DNA from: Acidobacteriota bacterium
Lineage (GTDB): Bacteria; Acidobacteriota; Terriglobia; Bryobacterales; Bryobacteraceae
Reading direction: 5' to 3'
DNA length: 36,734 bases
Assembly: GCA_016201205.1 (NCBI GenBank)
Contig: JACQDF010000291.1
Coordinates: 1-36,734 of the forward strand
The translations under genes were made by a program, and so were the position numbers. The notes beneath the pieces were generated by a model that was given only the letters and a program-made list of their open reading frames with translations, had not been told where the DNA came from and searched no databases. Below, one piece after another: positions 8,223-16,126 of the stretch; the first letter of the stretch is position 1; every line of letters starts with the position of its first letter.

Positions 8223-11200
8223 TCAGTAAATCAGTTTCAAGCCGAACTGCATGATCCGGGGGTCCGTGGTGCTCTGAATCCTTCCCACCGTCGCCGAGCT
8301 GATATTGGCCACCGGATTCGTCAAATTCGCGTGGTTGAAAAGGTTGAAGAACTCGGCGCGGAACTGCACCTTCGCCCGTTCGGTGACTCTGAAGCTGCGG
8401 AACGCCGAGAAGTCGAAGAAGTAACTTCCAGGGCCGATGAGCGTATTTTTTCCGCTGTTGCCGAACGAGCCTGGAGCCACCTGTGCGTAGGCAGCCGGAT
8501 TGAAGTAACGCAAAAGAAGCTCGTCGCGCGGCCGGCCCGTGTCGAGGTGCGGATCGCCTACCAGATTCGGGCGTTGCGTTCCGGCGCCGCTCAGAGCCTG
8601 GTCGCGTCCGCTTGTGACGTTGAACGGCGACCCGCTTTGGATGGTCACGATGCCGTTCCACTGCCATCCGCCGAGGATCGCCTTGGCAGCGCCCGTCTTC
8701 GGAGCGGGCGTTTCCCACAGGAAGCTGGTGACGAAGCGCTGGCGCACGTCGTAGGTGGAGAGGGCCTTTTCAGGTTTCAGGTTCAGCGGATTCTGATATG
8801 CGGCGGCTTCATCCAGCGACGCGTTGTCAATCGACTTGCCGTACGTGTAGTTGCCGTTCACGCTCATGCCGTGGCTGAGGCGCTTGTTCACACCGAGCTG
8901 CAGCGCGTGATATGTCGAGCAGCCGATCGAGTCATAGCTGTTGATGCTGCCGAAGGCCGGCGCGTAGATGCGGCGGGCGTCGATATTGCCGGTCGTGGCG
9001 CCAGGGCCGAAGACGCCTGGGTTCAACTCCCGCTGCGTCGTCAGCCGCGTCCCTTTCGCGCCGACATAACCGGCGCTCAACACCACCTGTCCTCTCAACT
9101 CTTTTTGGATGTTCAGGTTCCATTGCTGCGAGTAAGCGGCCGCCAGCTCCGGGTCGACCGATTCACCGATCACCACCGGGAACGTGTAGCGGAAAGCACG
9201 CTTCTCCTCTCGCGTCGATGGGGGCTTGAATGGGAACGGAATGGCGCGCCCCGCATAAGGATCGGAAAGGCTCGGCGGAGCGTTGATGTTGAATTGCAAC
9301 GAATACGGCTGGGTGTTCGCGAACGCAGTCAATGTATAGTGCCGCGGCGTGTCATAGAAAATTCCATACGCTCCCCGCAGGCTCGTCTTGGATCCCTTGA
9401 AGGGAGTCCAGGCGAATCCAAACCGCGGCGCAAAATTGTTCCAGTCGTTCGGCGAACCACCCCGCGTCACTCCTGAATCGCCAACGTAGAGCAACCCGGC
9501 CGGCGCATTTGGAAACACCGTCGATTGGACGCTGGGCCGGAACACCGAGAACTGATCGGAAGCGTCATAGAACGGAAAAAACGGGTCGTACCGGAGGCCG
9601 AGTGACAAGGTCAGGTTCCTCCGGACTTTCCAATCATCCTGCACGAAAAGCGAAAACGCCCGCGACCGGGCTTCATTCTTCCGCAGCGATCCCTGGTTCA
9701 TGACGCTCGGCCTCCCGAGCAGAAAATCGGCCAGCGGGTTTGTCGAGAACTGTCCGTTAAAGGTGAATTGAGGATCGGTCAGATTCGCAGTCAGGCGGTC
9801 GCTCATGGTAGTACGAATCTCTCCGCCGAACTTCATCATGTGCGCCCCGCGAATCCACGACACCGTGTCCGTAAACTGCGGAGTCTTGCGGTCGATATAG
9901 ACGAGATTGTCCTGCGCAAGATTCCAGTAGCCCGTAACACTGCCGCGCCAGTTCTGCGGGTACTCCGGGGTATCAGAGACCACTCGCATTCCGAGCGACT
10001 GGTAGGTGATGCCGCCCTCAACCGGCAGCGGTCCCCGTTTTAGATCCACACGTCCGAAACTGAACTGCGCGGTGTTGAGCAGGCTCGGCCCGATCGTGTA
10101 GGTGTGATTGGCCACCATGTGATAGGTATTGAAGCCGACCGTGGATTGGAGTTTCGGCAGTCCCGCCGTGAGAAACTGGTTGCTCCAGTCGTAGAAATAG
10201 CGGACCATGATGCGCTGCTTCGCGGTGGCCATGTGATCGGCGCGGCCCATTACCTGGTTGCTGTCCTGGGTGATGGGGCGGTTGAAGATATGGCGGCTGT
10301 CGGCGGTGTTGGCCAGCGGGACCATCAGTTCGATAAGCTTCGCCGCGGCCGGATCGAACCGGTTTGCCGGAATAACGTCGTTCGGGAATCGCATCCGAGT
10401 CACCGGATCGAGCGGCTTCAATGTCGATTGAGAAAAGTCCCCGCGCCGTTCGAGCTGCGTCGGAACCACGAGGTTGGAAAAGGTGTCGCCCTTTCGGTCC
10501 CGCACTCCCTCGAAGGAGAAGAAGAAAAACGTCCGGTCGCGGCCCTTGTAGAGCTTGGGAATATAGACGGGTCCACCGAGCGTCGCGCCGAACTGGCTGC
10601 GGCGCAGCTTTGACTTTTGGAGCGCGAAGAAGTTGCGTGCATCCAGCGAGTCGTTGCGTAGAAACTCGTACAGACCGCCATGCAACTGATTGGTCCCGGC
10701 GCGCGTGATCGCGTTGATGACTGCGCCGCTGTTCCGCCCGTACTCCGCCGAATAGTTGTTCGTCAGGATGCTGAACTCTTCGAGCGCATCGGGGTTGGGC
10801 AATAGAGACGCGGTGTTCGTCAGCGGATCGTTATTGTCGCCGCCATCGAGCATATAGTTGTTGGCGATCCCGCGAGCGCCGTTCACTGAGATTGCTGTGT
10901 TCTGGCCGAGACTCACAGTGCCAGTGCTGGGCACCGCGCCGGCGACGAGCAATTGGAGTTGCAGCGGATTGCGCCCATTCAGCGGGAGGTCCACCATACG
11001 CCGTTGATCGACGATCTCCTTGATCGTGCCGCCAACGGTCTCCACCAGTGCGACGGCTCCAGAAACGTTGACCGATTCGCTCACCTGTCCGACTTCGAGC
11101 GACACGCCGGCGTATCTCGTCTGATCGGAATCGAGACGTATACCGTCCACCACGAAATGACGGAAGCCCTGCTGTGTCGCCTCAAGCCGGTAATTGCCGA

Positions 11201-11402
11201 CCGGAAGGCGCGGAAAGCTGAACCGTCCCGCATCGTCGGCTGTCGTCGTATTCTTCAATCCGGTAAGCTCGCTGATTACGGTCACCGAGGCTCCGGGTAC
11301 GACGGCTCCGGACTTGTCCTGAACGACCCCCACAATCGCGCCGGTCGACTGTGCTATCAGACTGGCGGCGCAAATCAGCAGCGCGACGACTGTAGAAAGC
11401 AA
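8223..11402 (-). CDS. TonB-dependent receptor with carboxypeptidase-regulatory-like domain (receptor 2), non-ATG start
   Basis: This outer-membrane receptor of about 1059 residues has the same architecture as receptor 1: signal peptide (STVVALLICAASLIAQ), regulatory-like domain (GAIVGVVQDKSGAVVPG), plug (NYMLDGGDNNDP, YSAEYGRNSGAVINAI) and a barrel ending FGLKLIY. No ATG or GTG lies near the signal peptide. Candidates are TTG at 11402 or CTG at 11411, both just after AGGGGG. The open frame extends to 11795 but there it runs antisense to the SGNH hydrolase, so I reject the longer start. It ends 9 bases before receptor 1. The start is uncertain by a few codons; the identity is not. Confidence 0.9.
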   Translation of the reverse strand: MLSTVVALLICAASLIAQSTGAIVGVVQDKSGAVVPGASVTVISELTGLKNTTTADDAGRFSFPRLPVGNYRLEATQQGFRHFVVDGIRLDSDQTRYAGVSLEVGQVSESVNVSGAVALVETVGGTIKEIVDQRRMVDLPLNGRNPLQLQLLVAGAVPSTGTVSLGQNTAISVNGARGIANNYMLDGGDNNDPLTNTASLLPNPDALEEFSILTNNYSAEYGRNSGAVINAITRAGTNQLHGGLYEFLRNDSLDARNFFALQKSKLRRSQFGATLGGPVYIPKLYKGRDRTFFFFSFEGVRDRKGDTFSNLVVPTQLERRGDFSQSTLKPLDPVTRMRFPNDVIPANRFDPAAAKLIELMVPLANTADSRHIFNRPITQDSNQVMGRADHMATAKQRIMVRYFYDWSNQFLTAGLPKLQSTVGFNTYHMVANHTYTIGPSLLNTAQFSFGRVDLKRGPLPVEGGITYQSLGMRVVSDTPEYPQNWRGSVTGYWNLAQDNLVYIDRKTPQFTDTVSWIRGAHMMKFGGEIRTTMSDRLTANLTDPQFTFNGQFSTNPLADFLLGRPSVMNQGSLRKNEARSRAFSLFVQDDWKVRRNLTLSLGLRYDPFFPFYDASDQFSVFRPSVQSTVFPNAPAGLLYVGDSGVTRGGSPNDWNNFAPRFGFAWTPFKGSKTSLRGAYGIFYDTPRHYTLTAFANTQPYSLQFNINAPPSLSDPYAGRAIPFPFKPPSTREEKRAFRYTFPVVIGESVDPELAAAYSQQWNLNIQKELRGQVVLSAGYVGAKGTRLTTQRELNPGVFGPGATTGNIDARRIYAPAFGSINSYDSIGCSTYHALQLGVNKRLSHGMSVNGNYTYGKSIDNASLDEAAAYQNPLNLKPEKALSTYDVRQRFVTSFLWETPAPKTGAAKAILGGWQWNGIVTIQSGSPFNVTSGRDQALSGAGTQRPNLVGDPHLDTGRPRDELLLRYFNPAAYAQVAPGSFGNSGKNTLIGPGSYFFDFSAFRSFRVTERAKVQFRAEFFNLFNHANLTNPVANISSATVGRIQSTTDPRIMQFGLKLIY

Positions 11403-11504
11403 TTTATCCAGTACCCCCTGAGGATTCTCTGATGAAGAATATCCTACCGCGGTTTTTTCCGGATGGCTACTGGCGGGCCGGTTGAAATGGTAAGGTCTCC
11501 GTAT

Positions 11505-12152
11505 ATGATCTTTTTTTCCGTAATTCTGCTCTGCGCGCTCGCCGGCGCCCAGCAGCGCGAGCCGAACCCTGCCTTTGCGCCCATTCAGGACGCACCGGGC
11601 TTGCCCCGCGTGCTTTTGATCGGCGACTCGATCTCGATCGGATACACCCTGACTGCCCGCGGCCTGCTCGACGGCAAGGCCAACGTTCATCGCATACCCG
11701 CCAACGCCCAGACGACGCGCCACACGCTCTCTTCTTTGGATCCATGGCTGGGCAAAGGCAAGTGGGACGTGATTCACGTGAACTGGGGGCTGCACGACCT
11801 GAGGATCATGGACGACGGCAAACGCCAGGTCTCACTGGAAGACTACGAGCGCAACCTCCGCGAGCTGTTTACACGCCTGCGCATGACAGGCGCCAGACTG
11901 ATCTTCGCGACGACGACGCCGGTGCCGGAAGGTCCCGTCAGCCCGAAGCGCTTTCCCGCCGATGTCCCCCGCTACAATGGGGTCGCTGTCCGGGTGGCAA
12001 AGCAGCACGGGGCCGCCATCAATGATCTGCATGAAGCCATCCTGCCGAAGCTGGCTGATTTGCAGCGCCCCGACAATGTCCATTTCACGGACGAGGGATC
12101 CCGATTCCTGGCCGAACTTGTGGCCGCCTCGATCGAACGGGCGTTGCCCTGA
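11505..12152 (+). CDS. Secreted SGNH/GDSL-family hydrolase
   Basis: This 215-residue protein has the SGNH hydrolase blocks: LLIGDSIS with nucleophile S42, VNWGLHD with N93 in the block III position, and DNVHF with D190 and H193 as the catalytic pair. The family contains esterases and lipases that remove acyl groups from carbohydrates or lipids. I chose the ATG at 11505 because it starts a signal peptide (MIFFSVILLCALAGAQ) and has AAGG upstream; the open frame extends 14 codons further without a credible signal. It is divergent from receptor 2 and convergent with the binding-protein gene, ending directly at that gene's stop. A sugar ester is a plausible substrate but is not shown. Confidence 0.85.
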   Translation: MIFFSVILLCALAGAQQREPNPAFAPIQDAPGLPRVLLIGDSISIGYTLTARGLLDGKANVHRIPANAQTTRHTLSSLDPWLGKGKWDVIHVNWGLHDLRIMDDGKRQVSLEDYERNLRELFTRLRMTGARLIFATTTPVPEGPVSPKRFPADVPRYNGVAVRVAKQHGAAINDLHEAILPKLADLQRPDNVHFTDEGSRFLAELVAASIERALP

Positions 12153-13097
12153 TCACTGCTTCTTGCGCCACTCGGGAAACAGCAAAGCCTGCACGTCGGG
12201 CCTGGCGAGGTCGTCTTTGACGATCACACGCGCGGGCAGATCGAGGCGCTTCCCAGGCGTCTGGCCGGCGAGCTTCACCGCCAGGCTCTTCACCGCCTCG
12301 TAGCCGATGCGGAACGGATCCTGGACGAGCATCACGTGAATCGTGCCGTTCTTCAGCGCGTCGACGTGCGCATCGCTGAAATCGAACGTCACCAGTTTCA
12401 ACTTGCCGGCCAGCCCACGCGACTGGATTGCCTGCACGGCGCCGATGGAATTCGCCTCCGCGGAAGCGAACACGCCATCCAGGTCAGGATGCGCGGTGAG
12501 GATGTTCTCTGCCGCCGCCCGGGACTTCGCGCGGTCGGCCATGCCGAACTGCCGGGCGACGATCTGGATCTGGGGGAACTCCTCCGCCATCACGTCATCA
12601 AATCCCTTTTCGCGGTCGCCGGTCGATTTGCCGCCCGGCTTATGCATCAGCAAGGCGACCTTCCCGCGTCCTCCGATCAGCTCAGCGAGCTTACGGGCGC
12701 CGGTTTTTCCGGCCTGGTAATTGTCGGTGGCGACGAAGGTGACGTAATCCTCAATCGCCAGTCCGGAGTCAAAAACCGTTACCGGGATTCCAGAATCGAT
12801 CGCGCGCCGCACCGACGCAACGAGCGCCGTCTGGTCGGTAGCCGAAATCGCGAGTGCGTCGACACGCCGGGCCACCATGGCATCCACGATCTGGATCTGC
12901 CGCGCATGGTCTGTCTCTTCCTGCGGCCCGTTCCAGTTGACTTCGACGCCATATTCCCTGGCCGCCGCCTGCACGCCGGCATGCACCGACATGAAGAACA
13001 AATGCGAAGTGGCTTTGGGCACGACGCCGATGAGCCTCTTGCGCTCGCGCTTGCAGCCGGCAGCCCCCAGGCCGGCCAGAAAAACACGCCGCTTCAT
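12153..13097 (-). CDS. Periplasmic sugar-binding protein (RbsB-like), probable lipoprotein
   Basis: This 314-residue protein is a substrate-binding protein of the ribose/galactose type (periplasmic-binding domain 4). The family delivers sugars to ABC importers or to sensors. Segments typical of it are ATSHLFFMSVHAGVQ, GIPVTVFDSG, TDNYQAGKTGA and QDPFRIGYEAV. The N-terminus MKRRVFLAGLGAAGC combines a twin-arginine pair with a weak lipobox ending at Cys15. I chose the ATG at 13097, which overlaps the aminotransferase stop in a 4-base ATGA; the longer frame to 13196 would lie inside that gene. No ABC permease or ATPase is in the window, so the transporter partner is missing or elsewhere. Confidence 0.88.
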   Translation of the reverse strand: MKRRVFLAGLGAAGCKRERKRLIGVVPKATSHLFFMSVHAGVQAAAREYGVEVNWNGPQEETDHARQIQIVDAMVARRVDALAISATDQTALVASVRRAIDSGIPVTVFDSGLAIEDYVTFVATDNYQAGKTGARKLAELIGGRGKVALLMHKPGGKSTGDREKGFDDVMAEEFPQIQIVARQFGMADRAKSRAAAENILTAHPDLDGVFASAEANSIGAVQAIQSRGLAGKLKLVTFDFSDAHVDALKNGTIHVMLVQDPFRIGYEAVKSLAVKLAGQTPGKRLDLPARVIVKDDLARPDVQALLFPEWRKKQ

Positions 13098-14434
13098 GCC
13101 CGCGCCGCCGCGGCTCCAGCCGCCGCCAGCGCTTCCTCGAAGGCTTCGAGCGTTGCGTCCACATCGGCCGCCGTATGGGCCGCCGAGATGGACCATTGCT
13201 TGGTGGCCAGCGGGAACGCGTAGATGCCGCGCTCGATCATCTCGCGACGCAATGCTTCATCGAGCGCAAAGGGATGGTTGGCTGCGATATCATGCCAGTC
13301 CACCGGCTCGTGGTCCATGAAGTAAATGCAGAAGGCCGACCCCTGCCGCGCGACCAGGCCCGTCAGGCCGGCTGCCCGCAGGATGCCGTGGATGCCTTCC
13401 TCGATCCGCTGCCCAAGCGATTCGACGTGACGGTACACCTCACCGCCGTTCTCCGTCAGCCGCTCGATGGTGGCGATGGCCGCAGCCGTCGGCACAGGGT
13501 GTGCATTATAGGTGCCCGCCAGCAGCACTCGTCTGGAAGGATCGGGATGCACGAAGTACTCCATCCATTCGCGCCGCCCGCCGAGCACCGCGAGCGGATA
13601 TCCGTTGGCGACCGCCTTGCCGTACACCGTCAAATCGGGGTTCACGCCGCAGATGGCGGCATAGCCGCCCGGAGCGTGGCGGAAGCCGGTCTTGACTTCG
13701 TCGAAGATGAGCAGGAAGCCGTGTTGATCGGCCATTTGACGTAGTCCCGCGAGATAACCGGCCTTTGGTTTCAGGATGCCGATGTTTTGCAGCACCGGTT
13801 CGGTGATCAACGCCGCCACCGGCTGCCGCCGGCAGACGAACTCCACCGAATCCAGATCGTTGAAGTTGACGACGTGAACCAGCTTTTTGTGGCTCTCCGG
13901 GACGCCGGCGCTCATGCCGGCGTAGGGGTACTCGCCAGGAGAGACTCGCGGGCCCAATGTTTCGATCGGCGTCATCACATTGCACGAGACTTCGTTGTGC
14001 CAGCCGTTGTAGCCGCCCTGAATGACGATGATGTGCTCCCGGCCGGTGATCGCTCTGGCCAGCCGGATCGCCTGGTAGGTCGCTTCGCTGCCGCTGTTGA
14101 GCAACTGCACGGATTCGACTGAAGGCGCCGCCCGGCAGATCAGCTCCGCCAGCCGGCCCTCGGCTTCCGTGGTTCCGCTGCCGTACAGGCTTTCCTCGCG
14201 AGCCAGCACGCGGGCCACGGCTTCACTCACGTAGGGGTCGTTGTGGCCCAGAAAGTGCGGCGCGAAAGCCGCATGGTAGTCAATGTAGCGGTTGCCGTCG
14301 GCGTCCCACAGATACGCGCCACGCCCGCGCACGAACACGATCTCGGGCTTGGCAGCGCGGTTGACGCTGACCACACCACCGGGGATGTAGCGGCAATTGG
14401 CCTTGAGAATGGCGCGCGATCTGTCTCGCTTCAT
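13094..14434 (-). CDS. Class III aminotransferase, glutamate-1-semialdehyde aminomutase-like
   Basis: This 446-residue PLP enzyme moves amino groups between a substrate and a keto acid, or within one molecule as in glutamate-1-semialdehyde 2,1-aminomutase. Visible sites are the phosphate-binding NSGSEAT (113-119), D245 in LLIFDEVKTGF that contacts the PLP ring, and the Schiff-base lysine K273 in VYGKAVANGYPLA. The alanine-rich C-terminus overlaps the sugar-binding protein gene by 4 bases. A location among sugar oxidoreductases and away from heme genes suggests an amino-sugar or similar role rather than tetrapyrrole synthesis; that is inference. It has no export signal, unlike its neighbours. 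A small hairpin separates it from the upstream oxidoreductase gene. Confidence 0.87.
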   Translation of the reverse strand: MKRDRSRAILKANCRYIPGGVVSVNRAAKPEIVFVRGRGAYLWDADGNRYIDYHAAFAPHFLGHNDPYVSEAVARVLAREESLYGSGTTEAEGRLAELICRAAPSVESVQLLNSGSEATYQAIRLARAITGREHIIVIQGGYNGWHNEVSCNVMTPIETLGPRVSPGEYPYAGMSAGVPESHKKLVHVVNFNDLDSVEFVCRRQPVAALITEPVLQNIGILKPKAGYLAGLRQMADQHGFLLIFDEVKTGFRHAPGGYAAICGVNPDLTVYGKAVANGYPLAVLGGRREWMEYFVHPDPSRRVLLAGTYNAHPVPTAAAIATIERLTENGGEVYRHVESLGQRIEEGIHGILRAAGLTGLVARQGSAFCIYFMDHEPVDWHDIAANHPFALDEALRREMIERGIYAFPLATKQWSISAAHTAADVDATLEAFEEALAAAGAAAARA

Positions 14435-14469
14435 GCTATCCGTAGCATAACCCGCTGGGCTGCCGCCTC

Positions 14470-14486
14470 ACAGGCCGGAGGCCTGT
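14470..14486. repeat. Small perfect hairpin in the oxidoreductase-aminotransferase gap
   Basis: ACAGGCC and GGCCTGT form a perfect 7-bp inverted repeat around a 3-base GGA loop. It lies in the 74-base gap between the second Gfo/Idh/MocA gene (stop at 14509) and the aminotransferase start (14434). There is no T-run, so it is not a classical terminator. It may attenuate transcription, protect an mRNA end, or be one copy of a dispersed palindromic repeat; only a genome-wide search could tell. Confidence 0.45.
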
Positions 14487-14508
14487 TAGAAATGTCCGGA
14501 GGCCGGTG

Positions 14509-15669
14509 CTACCCCCTGTCGAAGCCCGGCACCTTCATCAATTCGCCGTTCTTCAACGCCGATTGGTGTGCGATGATGCCCGGAACGGTCATCGCCAGCG
14601 CGTCGTAGACGTGCACCGCCGGCTCGCGGCTGCCGATCAGCGCGTTGATGAATTCCGCGCAGATGAAGACGGCGCTGCCGCCGTGCCCGCTGTCGTGGCG
14701 CATCGCCGGCGGCAGCAGATCGCTCTGCCAGTACTTCGGCGCTTCGGCGGGACGCGGCTTGCCGTAACGGTCCTGCCAGATATCGCCGTGGATTCCGGGC
14801 TTGGCCATCAGCAGGCTGCCCTTTGTTCCGTACCACTGCGCGCGCTCCATTTCGCTGGCGGCGATCTGGCGGCATTCGTTATGCCGCACCATGTGACCTT
14901 TGCTGGTTCTGAGGAGGGCAACTTCATTGAAGAGCGCGTTCTTGTACGGATTCGATTTCAGCCGCGCGGCCTTGGCCCGCTCCTCGATGCCGAGGCAGGA
15001 CACGGTCGCGATGCGCTCTCCGGTTACGCCCACGACAAATCCCAGCGAATGCGTCGGGTAGTGCATCGGCGGCATCCCCTGCCGCCAACTGTTCGATCCA
15101 TCCGGATGGTAGTAGAGCGAGGGCCGCTTGTTCAGCCGTTCCTCGAAGTCGAAGTCGTGGTAGTACTCGACTTCGCTGTAGAGGATCTCGCCGAACCCCC
15201 CGGCTTGATACGTGTTGCGGGCGAAGATGGCCGCCTGCCGGTAGTAGCTCGATTCGGCCATCATATATCGCAAGCCTGTCTTCTCTTTCACCGCCCGGAG
15301 CTGCTCCGCCTCTTCGAGACTGAAGCACGCCGGCACGGCGCAGCACACATGCAGGCCGCGTTCCATGCACATCTTCGTGTGCTTCACGTGATCCGGCGCC
15401 CCGCTGAACACCGCAACGGCATCGATGTCATTCCGCTTTTTCAGCAGGTCCTCGAACGATTCGTAGACGTTGTCGCACTTGTACTGATCGCGCAGGCGTT
15501 TGCGGCGCTCGGCGTACAAATCCGTCACCGCCGTGACCACGCAGTTCGGATGCTCGTGCCAGTGGAACGTCGCGCCGAAGCCGCCGCCCACCACCGCCAG
15601 GCGGATTTTCTTGTCCGAAGCTTGATAGGCGCTGGCAGCGGCAGCGCTCAGAAACTCCCGGCGCTTCAT
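14509..15669 (-). CDS. Tat-signal Gfo/Idh/MocA-family oxidoreductase without the EKP motif
   Basis: This 386-residue NAD(P)-dependent sugar oxidoreductase homologue has a twin-arginine signal (MKRREFLSAAAASAY) and a Rossmann fold starting LAVVGGGFGA at about residues 25-33. Where the family normally has Glu-Lys-Pro, with the lysine assisting catalysis, this protein has A111-V112-P113 (CCAVPACFS). The subfamily with AVPA at this position occurs elsewhere, so this is probably a lineage feature and not damage, but the chemistry may differ. Its ATG overlaps the stop of the RidA-like gene by 4 bases (ATGA). Its neighbours suggest a periplasmic sugar-modifying pathway. Confidence 0.86.
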   Translation of the reverse strand: MKRREFLSAAAASAYQASDKKIRLAVVGGGFGATFHWHEHPNCVVTAVTDLYAERRKRLRDQYKCDNVYESFEDLLKKRNDIDAVAVFSGAPDHVKHTKMCMERGLHVCCAVPACFSLEEAEQLRAVKEKTGLRYMMAESSYYRQAAIFARNTYQAGGFGEILYSEVEYYHDFDFEERLNKRPSLYYHPDGSNSWRQGMPPMHYPTHSLGFVVGVTGERIATVSCLGIEERAKAARLKSNPYKNALFNEVALLRTSKGHMVRHNECRQIAASEMERAQWYGTKGSLLMAKPGIHGDIWQDRYGKPRPAEAPKYWQSDLLPPAMRHDSGHGGSAVFICAEFINALIGSREPAVHVYDALAMTVPGIIAHQSALKNGELMKVPGFDRG

Positions 15670-16124
15670 AGATACGCGATTACGTCGATCTCGACCAGCG
15701 AGTTCCCCGGGATCCCGCCGGCTGCCGCGATCGTCGTCCGCACCGGCGGCTCCGGTCCGAAGCGTCCCTGGAAGGCCTCATTCATCTCCTTATAGTCCTT
15801 GAGGTCGTTGAGGTAGACGTTACACTTGACCACTTTCTCCATCGACGATCCGCATTCGATCAGACGCTTCTCGATTACATCGAGGACATGTTTGGTGTGC
15901 GCCTTGATGTCGCCTTCAAAGTGCGCTCCGATGCCCGCGATGAACAGCAGGTTGCCGTAGGAAACCGCTCCGCTGAACAATGGCGTCTTGTCAGGTTTCT
16001 TTCCGCCGGAGTAATGCACCTTCTTTGCGGGCTTCGTCTGCGCTTGTGCGCTGGCCGTGCCGGCCGCGGCCGCCGTCCCGGCAGCAGCGGCTTTCGTGAA
16101 AAACCTGCGTCTGTTGCTCGCCAT
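15666..16124 (-). CDS. Exported RidA-family (YjgF/YER057c/UK114) protein
   Basis: This 152-residue protein has a twin-arginine signal (SNRRRFFTKAAAAG with an Ala-rich core to about residue 28) followed by a RidA fold. RidA hydrolyses reactive enamines and imines made by PLP enzymes. The key arginine is R129 in PPVRTT and a conserved acidic residue is E145 near the C-terminus (VEIDVIAYL). The usual early GPYSQAV segment is altered to LFSGAVSYGNLLFIAG. The gene starts 2 bases after the first oxidoreductase and overlaps the second by 4 bases. RidA is normally cytoplasmic, so an exported form is unusual. It may have another imine-type or binding role. Confidence 0.88.
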   Translation of the reverse strand: MASNRRRFFTKAAAAGTAAAAGTASAQAQTKPAKKVHYSGGKKPDKTPLFSGAVSYGNLLFIAGIGAHFEGDIKAHTKHVLDVIEKRLIECGSSMEKVVKCNVYLNDLKDYKEMNEAFQGRFGPEPPVRTTIAAAGGIPGNSLVEIDVIAYL

Positions 16125-16126
16125 GG

